From positions 310,001-374,000 of the forward strand of contig CAZTMT010000001.1 of the NCBI GenBank assembly GCA_964615335.1: DNA of 64,000 nucleotides. The letters run 5' to 3'. This DNA is from HR10 sp964615335. GTDB lineage: Bacteria > Acidobacteriota > Blastocatellia > HR10. This document shows positions 25,785-32,729 of the stretch, one piece after another; within the stretch, counting starts at the first letter, position 1; each line of letters starts with the position of its first letter. The notes below the pieces were generated by a model. It had not been told where the DNA came from. It made no database searches and saw only the letters and a list, made by a program, of their open reading frames with translations. A program made the position numbers and the translations under genes.

Positions 25785-26381
25785 ATGGAGATCCTTTCCG
25801 CGGAGACTTCGGGGCGGAAGCTCCCGCGCGCATTCTACGCGCGCCCGACGACGCGCGTCGCCCGAGAGTTGCTGGGGAAGTATCTGGTGCGTCGCACCGA
25901 GGGCGGCGCCCTGATCGGGCGCATCGTGGAGACGGAGGCTTATGTCGGCCCGGAAGATCGGGCCTCGCACGCCTGGCGCGGACGCACGTCCCGGACAGCC
26001 ATCATGTTCGGTCCCCCGGGATTCGCTTATGTCTACCTCATCTATGGCATGCACCACTGCCTCAATATCGTGACGGAGTCCGAAGGATATCCGGCCGCTG
26101 TGCTCATCCGGGCTCTGGAGCCGATCGTTCCCGAGGCTGCGCGCGCTCCCGTCATCCCGAGCGGACCGGGACGCGTCTGTCGCTATCTGCAGATTGATCG
26201 CTCCTTCAACGGAGCGGACGTGTGCGGATCGGTGCTTTATGTGGAAGATCGGGGGGAGAAGGTCCTCCCCGAAGAGATCCTCTCGGCTCCGCGCGTCGGC
26301 GTGCCGTACGCCGGGCCCTGGAGCGAGAAGCCCTGGCGGTTTTTCATCCGGGGGAATCCGTTTGTGTCGCGGCCCAGGTGA
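25785..26381 (+). CDS. mpg: 3-methyladenine DNA glycosylase (Mpg/AAG family)
   Basis: The 198-aa protein matches AAG-type glycosylases: FYARPTTRVARELLGKYLVR, the catalytic Glu region RIVETEAYVGPEDRASHA, FGPPGFAYVYLIYGMHHCLN, VLIRALEP, then SGPGRVCRYLQID. It removes alkylated or deaminated purines in base-excision repair. The ATG at 25785 gives the normal length; in-frame GTGs at 25758 and 25764 would add up to nine residues. It converges on the molybdopterin synthase gene, with 11 nt between the stops. Confidence 0.92.
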   Translation: MEILSAETSGRKLPRAFYARPTTRVARELLGKYLVRRTEGGALIGRIVETEAYVGPEDRASHAWRGRTSRTAIMFGPPGFAYVYLIYGMHHCLNIVTESEGYPAAVLIRALEPIVPEAARAPVIPSGPGRVCRYLQIDRSFNGADVCGSVLYVEDRGEKVLPEEILSAPRVGVPYAGPWSEKPWRFFIRGNPFVSRPR

Positions 26382-26392
26382 AAGAGAAAGCC

Positions 26393-27088
26393 TCATTCGG
26401 AGGGGAGTTCTTCGGCAGAGGGACGCTCTCCTTCCACCCAGACGCTTCCATCCTCGAAGTGTTCTCGCTTCCAGATGGGGACGATCTTTTTGAGCCGATC
26501 TATGGCATAGCGGCAGGCCTCGAAGGCCGGGCGTCGGTGAGCGGAGGTCACGACGATGACGACGCTGGCTTCGCCGATCTCCAGGCGCCCGAGCCGATGC
26601 ACGATCCCCAGCCGATCAATGGGCCAGCGCTCGCGAATCTCTCGCCCGATCTGCCGGAGCATGCGGAGAGCCATCTCCTCATAGGCTTCGTATTCGAGAT
26701 AACGAACGCGCCGACCGGCCGTCTGTTCGCGAACGACGCCTTCGAAGATGACAATGGCTCCGACCGCGCTGCGCTGCAAGCGCCCGACGAGAGCCTGAGT
26801 CTGAATCGGCTCGCGCACAAGCTCGAAGATATCCTCCGCGTCTCCTCCGCTGACCGGAGGCAGCAGCGCCAGGACGTCTCCCGAATGCAGCGGCGTCTCC
26901 GGGGAAGCGTACCGTTCGTTCACAGCGACCAGAACGCGCTCCCGAATCTCCCGCAATGAGGGAAACCGACGGCATAGCTCTTCCAGTGCCGTGGCGACGG
27001 TGGCCGGAGGCGAAAGCTCCAGTTCGTCTTCGGACGTTCCCGCCAGCTCTCGACACTGGGCAAAGAAGCACACGCGCACGGTGATCAT
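26393..27088 (-). CDS. molybdopterin synthase, MoaD-MoaE fusion
   Basis: The 231-aa protein joins a full MoaD ubiquitin-like domain (residues 1-82, MITVRVCFFAQCRELAGTSE to LPPVSGG) to a full MoaE domain (residues 84-231). MoaE motifs include ALVGRLQRSAVGAIVIFEG, YLEYEAYEEMA, VVIVVTSAHRRPAFEA and the catalytic lysines in LKKIVPIWKREHF. The two subunits together insert the dithiolene sulfurs into molybdopterin. In separate MoaD the terminal Gly-Gly carries the thiocarboxylate; here it is internal, as in mycobacterial MoaX, which is cleaved after Gly-Gly. The ATG at 27088 has AGGAGG. The cofactor would serve CoxL. Confidence 0.9.
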   Translation of the reverse strand: MITVRVCFFAQCRELAGTSEDELELSPPATVATALEELCRRFPSLREIRERVLVAVNERYASPETPLHSGDVLALLPPVSGGDAEDIFELVREPIQTQALVGRLQRSAVGAIVIFEGVVREQTAGRRVRYLEYEAYEEMALRMLRQIGREIRERWPIDRLGIVHRLGRLEIGEASVVIVVTSAHRRPAFEACRYAIDRLKKIVPIWKREHFEDGSVWVEGERPSAEELPSE

Positions 27089-27179
27089 CCCGGCCTCCTG
27101 AGGATCCGACGCGCCAGCACAAGAGAAGCGCGGCCCATATCCTGGCGATCTTCGCGCGCTCCCCATCGCAGTGGGCGCG

Positions 27180-27875
27180 TCAGTGGATTTCTGAAGAAGA
27201 TCCCCTCTGTCCATTGCGCCTCGCCTCGATGTGGGCTTGTGCGCGACGCTCGTAATCCGGAATGAGTTCCTCTAGCTGAGCGAGCACAATCTCCAGGCGC
27301 GCTCGCGTGGAGACCGTCTCCAGAACGCGCAGCAGATCGGAGGGCTCATGCAGAACGGCAGCCGCGATCGTAAAGGAGAGCTGCTCGGCGCTCCGGGGCA
27401 AAGCGACAGGATGCGGCGGCAGATCATGCAGACGCTGCAGCGCGCGCAGAAAACGCGAGAAGCGCGCAATGGCCTGAGCGACCAGGCCCTTCAGCTCCTC
27501 CTCCTCATCTTCGGCGACCGGCTCATCGTGGAAGAATTCGACTTCGGCCAGAAGATACGGGTCGTGGGAGAGGTAGCGCCCGATTCGGTAGCGGTTCGTC
27601 CCCAGGGTGAGAATGTCCGCTCGCCCATCAGGAAGGGGACGCACATGGAGGATGCGCGCCGCGCAGCCCACGCTCTTCAGCTCGGGGACGGCCAGCCGGC
27701 CCACTTCAGCGTCCGGATGATAGCTCAGCCCGAAAAGACGCTCCCCCTCCAGGCAATGGCGCAGCATGAGCCGATAGCGGGGCTCGAAAATATGAAGAGG
27801 AAGAGTCATCCCCGGGATCAGTACGACCGGCAGCGGAAAGATCGGTAATCGCGCCTTGCCATTGACCTTCGTCAT
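27180..27875 (-). CDS. LON N-terminal (substrate-binding) domain protein
   Basis: The 231-aa protein is a stand-alone LON domain: LPIFPLPVVLIPGMTLPLHIFEPRYR at the start, then FGLSYH, VGCAARILHVRPLPDGRADILTLGTNRYRI, and a helical C-terminal half. It lacks the AAA+ and protease domains of Lon. Such PUA-like stand-alone LON proteins are common in bacteria and of uncertain role, perhaps in protein quality control. It is divergent from khpA. Confidence 0.88.
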   Translation of the reverse strand: MTKVNGKARLPIFPLPVVLIPGMTLPLHIFEPRYRLMLRHCLEGERLFGLSYHPDAEVGRLAVPELKSVGCAARILHVRPLPDGRADILTLGTNRYRIGRYLSHDPYLLAEVEFFHDEPVAEDEEEELKGLVAQAIARFSRFLRALQRLHDLPPHPVALPRSAEQLSFTIAAAVLHEPSDLLRVLETVSTRARLEIVLAQLEELIPDYERRAQAHIEARRNGQRGSSSEIH

Positions 27876-27950
27876 CGAGCCTCTCTCCCGTCCAGAGCAT
27901 AAAGTGTAGCATGAAAAGAGCGTTTGGGCGGCTCTTGGGGCCCAAAGCCA

Positions 27951-27979
27951 TTGAAATCCGTCCCCGGAGAGTGTATGAT
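27951..27979 (+). promoter_or_regulatory. promoter of khpA
   Basis: TTGAAA (27951-27956), 17 nt, TATGAT (27974-27979). The predicted transcript starts about 25 nt before the first possible khpA start codon at 28012. Confidence 0.65.
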
Positions 27980-28011
27980 AAGATCGCGTTATTAGGTGAA
28001 AAAATCGGCAT

Positions 28012-28263
28012 ATGGACGGTCCGGGGGATATGAAGGAATTGGTTGAGGAGATCGTGAAAGCGATGGTGGACTATCCCGATCAGGTCCGAGTTCGCGAGGT
28101 CGCCGGAACGGGAACTGTCGTTTACGAATTGTGCGTGGCGAAATCCGATCTCGGAAAGGTCATCGGGAAGGGCGGAGAGAATGCGAAGGCGATTCGGACG
28201 ATCCTGAGCGCAGCCGGGATGAAGCAGAAAAAGAGGGTGGGGCTGGAGATTCTCGAAGACTGA
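28012..28263 (+). CDS. khpA: KH-domain RNA-binding protein KhpA
   Basis: The 83-aa protein contains KELVEEIVKAMVDYPD and a single KH domain with the GxxG loop in SDLGKVIGKGGENAKAIRTIL. KhpA (YlqC) is a small RNA chaperone that pairs with KhpB in many bacteria. The ATG at 28030 (MKELVEEI, preceded by GGGGG) is also possible and would give 77 aa. It is transcribed alone here, not beside rpsP-rimM as often seen. Confidence 0.9.
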   Translation: MDGPGDMKELVEEIVKAMVDYPDQVRVREVAGTGTVVYELCVAKSDLGKVIGKGGENAKAIRTILSAAGMKQKKRVGLEILED

Positions 28264-28590
28264 GCCGGTGAGAGTGCCCGCGCACGCTCTGGAGATCGGG
28301 TGAGGTTCCGGCACGCACGCTGGTCCCCTCGCCTGGGCGAAGGTGTGAATCCCAGGTGAGGGAAACCCGCATCGGGACGTCGTTCCGGCCCAAGACATAA
28401 TGGGAGGATTTTTGTTTCCCACACGGCGCGCCCATCCCGCAGCGGGAAATGCCTGTCTGACGCCCTCTATCCGCGACTCGCGCTGCGCATCCGCGGCTTC
28501 ATGAAAAAGCCCGGAGCGCCGACGCTCGCGCTCCTTTTGCATCGAGTCCAGGAGATAGACGCGAATGCGCAGGGTATCTGAACCAAATTC
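28264..28590. other. intergenic stretch with a 12-bp stem-loop, possibly a structured RNA
   Basis: No convincing ORF is present. A stem of 12 bp with one G-U pair forms between 28326-28337 and 28351-28362 around a 13-nt loop. A second GC-rich palindromic area (ATCCCGCAGCGGGAAAT, 28430-28446) follows. The segment could be the khpA 3' region, an unannotated ncRNA or decayed sequence. No known riboswitch or ncRNA could be assigned. Confidence 0.3.
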
Positions 28591-28620
28591 TTGACAGAAA
28601 GCTTGCGCGTGGGTTATCCT
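28591..28620 (+). promoter_or_regulatory. promoter of the beta-helix protein gene
   Basis: TTGACA (28591-28596), 18 nt, TATCCT (28615-28620). The GTG start at 28664 with GGGGGAAAG lies about 37 nt after the predicted transcription start. Confidence 0.6.
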
Positions 28621-28646
28621 GAGTCCTGCCGCAGGCAGGATTCAGG
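28618..28646 (+). promoter_or_regulatory. 13-bp hairpin at the transcription start
   Basis: CCTGAGTCCTGCC (28618-28630) pairs with GGCAGGATTCAGG (28634-28646) around a 3-nt GCA loop; the only non-Watson-Crick pair is G-U. It begins inside the -10 element and ends 18 nt before the start codon. It could be a repressor operator or a 5' mRNA-stabilising stem. Confidence 0.5.
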
Positions 28647-28663
28647 TCACGGGGGAAAGAAAC

Positions 28664-31600
28664 GTGATCCCACACCTCTTTTGGCGATCCGCCGGAATGA
28701 GGAATCCAGGCGTTCTGCTTCTTTTGCTCTTCATGGCAGTGCCTGGCCTATTCGCTCCTTCCTCAACAAGTGGGCCAGAGGCCGCGCGGAGGGACCGCCG
28801 CCTCGATTCCCGGGGGAGTTTCAGAAGCGCGCTGTCTGTCCCTGCCCCTTTTGCGCCCGTGCCTTTCGGCATGGTGGGACTTCGCGCGGACACGCTCACG
28901 GTCTGTCCCGAGGGCTGCGCCTTCGCGCCCATTCAGGAAGCGCTCGAGAGGGCCAATCCGGGAGATACGATCCGGATCGAGCCGGGAACTTACGAAGAGA
29001 ATCTCCTCATCGCCAAAAAACAGCTTGTCCTTCGGGGTGCGGACCCGCAGCGCGTGATCATCCGGGCCAAATTCCCCGACGAGCCGGTCGTGCTGCTTCG
29101 CGAGTCCGATGTGCGGATCAGCAGCGTGACCCTGAGCGGAGGAGTCCGCGGGATTCAGATTAAGAGTCGGGGGGAGAATCCTGCGCTTTCCAACCTGATC
29201 ATCCGGGACAATCGAGCGGAGGGCGTACTGGTCGAAGGCATCCGGAGGTGCGCGGCTGCACGATCGTTCGAAACACCGTGGGCGTATTTGCCGGACTGCG
29301 CGCGAACCTTCGCCTCCTGAACAACGTGATCGCGGAGAATCGCGATGGCGTGGAAGCGCTGGAGGCCGCTCGCCTGGAGCTGCGCGACAATGCGATCGCG
29401 CGAAATCTCAACTGCGGGCTCAAAGCCGATGACCGCTCGACGCTGGTCGGATCGAACAATGCTCTCTTTGGCAATGGGCAGAACCTCTGCGGGGCGGCTT
29501 CGGGCCGTTCGGCTCTGCTGGATCAGACGCCGCCTCCGGCGCCGCAGAACGTCACCGTGACGCCCAGCGACTGGACCAATCAGAGACCCATCGCGGTGAA
29601 CTGGACGAATCCGGAGGACGTCGCCGGGATTGCCGCATATTACTTCAAACTGAACGCTCCGCCCACAGGGCCCACGGATGGAACGCGACGAGAGATCGCG
29701 CAAAAGCCCCTTCTCCTTGAGGATCCTCCCGAAGGAGAGCGTCCGCTCTTCCTCTGGCTCGAAGACGGGATGGGAAACAGGACGCATCTGAATGCGGCGC
29801 GCGTTGTGATTCGGTTTGACCGAACGCCCCCCTCGGGGAGTTTGCTCATCAACCAGGGAGCCCAGCGGGTTACGGATCTGCGCGTCACGTTGACGCTTCA
29901 GGCTCAGGATGGGGGGAGCGGCCTGGCCGACATGCGCTTCTCCAACGATGGGCAGACGTGGTCTCCCTGGGAGCCTTTCGCGCAGACAAAGCCGTGGGAC
30001 CTCTCGCAATTTGGGGGAAGCGAAGAACCCGGCTCTAAAACGGTCTTCGCCCAACTTCGGGATCGCGCGGGGAATACGGTGGAGCTTCGGGCCCAGGTCC
30101 AATACATTCGCCCACAGCCGCCCACGGTCGCCTTCCGCGCGACTCCGGAAACCCCTCGCCCCTACCAGTCAGTGACTTTCGATGCCTCGGCCTCTTCCAG
30201 CCCTAACGGGCCGATCGTCCGATACACCTGGAGCTTCGGGGATGGCACGCAACGCGAGACGGACCGACCTACCACCGTATACACCTATGCGTCCGAAGGC
30301 CAGTACACCGTCCGCTTGACTGTAACCGATGATCTGGGATTCACGGCTTCCGCCGAGAGGACAATTCGAGTCGAGGCGCGTTCGGACGTCTTGCGTGTCC
30401 CGCAGGATTTTTCAACGGTGGAAGAAGCCCTGGCGGCTGCTCAGCCTGGCGATGTCATCGCGATCGGTGCCGGAATCTACAGCTTCAATGCCACCGTAGA
30501 GAAGCCCCTCACGTTCCGGGGAGTCGGGGTGCAAACGGTTCTGCGGGGGCGAGACCCCAATCGGCCTGTGCTCACCCTCCAAGGTGGCCGCGTGCGCCTG
30601 GAATCCATGACTGTCGCGACGCTCGCAACGGCCAGCACTGCTGCCGTGCTCGTTCAGGGGGCTTCTTTGACGGTCGCCGGAGCGACGCTTAAAAATCTCG
30701 GAAGCGCGCCCGCTCTGGAGCTGGCAGGATCGTCCACGGTCTCACTGGAAGGAACGAGCGAAAATCCCGTTGTCATTCAGAGCGAGGGCGCAACAGCCCT
30801 TCGCGTCCGAGATCAAGCGCAGCTCAGAGCCGTTCATGCCCGGATCGTCGGGAGAGGGGGCATCACCCTTGCGGGCTCTTCTCAAGCCGTGCTGAGCGAT
30901 TCCACCCTCACGGCAGCCTCCGGAATCGGCCTGACGCTTTCAGAGACCGCACAAGCGACACTCGCGCGGGTAAAAATCGAAGCCACAGGCGATGGCCTGG
31001 TCTTCTCCTCTTCCGGCTCCCTAGAGGTGGATGCTGTAGAGATCACCGCCGGTCAAGTGGCCTTCCGAGCGACAGGCTCGGCCACGCTCGTGCTCGATCT
31101 CACAGACTCCGTGCTTGCCGGAGGGGAGACCGGCGTCCTGTTGCGCGGGGAGCTGCAGGTGACCGCCCTGGGAGGCCGAATGCATGGAGGGGTTGTGGGC
31201 CTGGATGTGGGCCAGAGCGTGCGACTCGTCCTCGAAGGGGCCGAGATCACAAGCGAAGGAGTAGATGTGCGCGTCGCCGAGCAAGCGCGCGTTCGAATCC
31301 AGCGGACGAAGATTCATGGTGGTCAGGCTGGCATTCTCGTCCGCGATTCCGCTTTGCTCATTCTTCAGGAGAACGAGATCACGGACCATCCTCTGTGGGG
31401 AGCCTTCTTACCCATCCCTTCCTGCGTGCTGATACTTAACACGCTCACGGGGCATACGGGCTGGGTCCTCTCAGTTGCCTTCAGTCCGGATGGGCGGGTT
31501 CTGGCTTCGGGGTCTGATGATCGGACGGTTCGGCTGTGGGGGGAGTTTCAGCCTCCCTGGAGTGTCATACTCCCGGTCGTCGGTCAGGTGATGAGGGAAT

Positions 31601-31803
31601 TCACCGGCACCATTAGCGGAGGGGAGAACGTCTTCAGGCAAAACGGCGAACGCTTGCATGAGAGCTTCAAGCAAGTGGCGACTCAAGAGAATGTCTGTCC
31701 GGCGGAGCTGCTCTTTCTGGTGAAGCCGACTGACTCGGCCGGGACGACCTCTGATCCCGCCGCTCTGCGAGCTGAAGGCAGCTCTCTCCGATCGCCTTTT
31801 TGA
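28664..31803 (+). pseudogene. exported parallel-beta-helix/PKD protein, frameshifted, with an embedded WD40 blade
   Basis: A GTG start (28664) opens a signal peptide and a first right-handed beta-helix (IQEALERANPGDTIRIEPGTYEENL; NLIIRDNRAEGV). The frame then breaks: the continuation, GCTIVRNTVGVF, is in the next frame from about 29248, implying one lost base near 29230-29247. After the break come beta-helix coils, an Ig-like part, a PKD domain (about 30118-30390, YTWSFGDGTQ), and a second long beta-helix (PQDFSTVEEALAAAQPGDVIAIG). A canonical WD40 repeat (31441-31539) follows, then a C-terminal part with ISGGENVFRQNGE. Surface carbohydrate binding or a structural role is likely. The frameshift may be real decay or a sequencing error. 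Confidence 0.75.
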
Positions 31804-31988
31804 GAGCGACCCGTCACCTGGCGCCCCATAGGCGGCAAAAGATCAGGACCTTGCGCCCTTTCTTGAGGCCAAGCAAAAGGTGTGACAGGGTTCGCCACGA
31901 TGAGCCCGTCCTGTTTGCGCGCCACAAGCAGCGCCCGGCACAACCTCTCCTCGTGAGGGATAATGGGAGCCCAGGAGGCGATGTCCAC

Positions 31989-32138
31989 ATGGCCGAGGAG
32001 ATTGCCTCCGGTGAACTGTGGGCGGTGATCCAGCCGTTCCTTTCCGCCTCTCCCAGGCCTGAAGGGCCGACCGTGGGCTTTCCTTCCCGTCGGCTGTGCC
32101 TGGATTTGCCGGACGTTCATCCAAACCGGGCTTTGTGA
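31989..32138 (+). pseudogene. N-terminal remnant of an IS5-type transposase
   Basis: The frame from the ATG at 31989 reads MAEEIASGELWAVIQPFL, the typical start of IS5-family DDE transposases (consensus like DELWxxIxPLLP). A frameshift follows: in the next frame CAWICRTFIQTGL resembles the family segment CLAGIVFVLxTGI. The catalytic DDE part is absent and no terminal inverted repeats could be recognised. The 185 bp upstream (31804-31988) contain no gene that I can support. Confidence 0.55.
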
Positions 32139-32150
32139 GGCGCACTTCGC

Positions 32151-32178
32151 TTGACAAGCCGTTGGAGAGGGATATAAT
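32151..32178 (+). promoter_or_regulatory. promoter of the coxSLM operon
   Basis: Perfect TTGACA (32151-32156), 16 nt, perfect TATAAT (32173-32178). The leader to the coxS ATG (32214) is about 29 nt. It is one of the strongest promoters in the window and lies right at the end of the transposase remnant. Confidence 0.85.
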
Positions 32179-32213
32179 GCTGCTGAATTCTTCCGAATCG
32201 GGAGGTGAGGGGC

Positions 32214-32687
32214 ATGCGCGCGATTGAGGTGACTATCAATGGAGTACGGTACCGGCATGAGGTGGAGCCCCGACTGTTGCTCGTGCATTACATTCGGGAC
32301 GTGGTGGGATTGACGGGGACGCACGTGGGATGCGAGACGAGCCTTTGCGGCGCGTGCACAGTTCTGCTCAATGGAGCGGCTGTGAAGTCCTGTACGCTGT
32401 TAGCCGTTCAGGCGGATGGAGGGGAGATCACGACGATCGAAGGATTGGCTGAGGACGAGCGGTTGCATCCCCTTCAGGAGGGATTCTGGCAAAAGCATGG
32501 GCTGCAGTGTGGGTATTGCACGCCGGGGATGATCCTGGCGGCGTACGAGCTGCTTCGGCGCTCCCCGGAACCGACCGTCGAAGAGATCCGGCATGGGCTC
32601 GAAGGGAACCTCTGTCGCTGCACGGGATATCAGCATATCATCGAAGCCGTTCAGTATGCCGCGGAGAAGTTGCGAGCGGGACGGTGA
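32214..32687 (+). CDS. coxS: molybdenum hydroxylase small subunit, 2Fe-2S (CoxS type)
   Basis: The 157-aa protein carries two [2Fe-2S] clusters. The plant-type N-terminal cluster uses GCETSLCGACTVLLNG plus CTLLAV. The helical second cluster uses LQCGYCTPGMILAAYELL and LEGNLCRCTGYQ. It passes electrons from the molybdenum site of CoxL to the FAD of CoxM. The ATG at 32214 follows GGAGGTGAGG. It is first in the order S-L-M, typical of form II CO-dehydrogenase-like loci. Confidence 0.92.
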   Translation: MRAIEVTINGVRYRHEVEPRLLLVHYIRDVVGLTGTHVGCETSLCGACTVLLNGAAVKSCTLLAVQADGGEITTIEGLAEDERLHPLQEGFWQKHGLQCGYCTPGMILAAYELLRRSPEPTVEEIRHGLEGNLCRCTGYQHIIEAVQYAAEKLRAGR

Positions 32688-32729
32688 GGAGGACGCCGGA
32701 GCGACCGAGCGCGAAGGAGGGAAGGGAGT

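Noticed and set aside
28310..28395. Cobalamin-riboswitch-like phrases (GGTGTGAATCCC, CCCGC)
   Set aside because: The B12 box and the expected arrangement of helices are missing, and no cobalamin gene follows.
31683..32324. Minus-strand 213-codon frame over the transposase remnant
   Set aside because: It spans the clear coxS promoter and a plus-strand transposase fragment and has no recognisable domain. Parts of the translation look protein-like, but not enough to call a gene.
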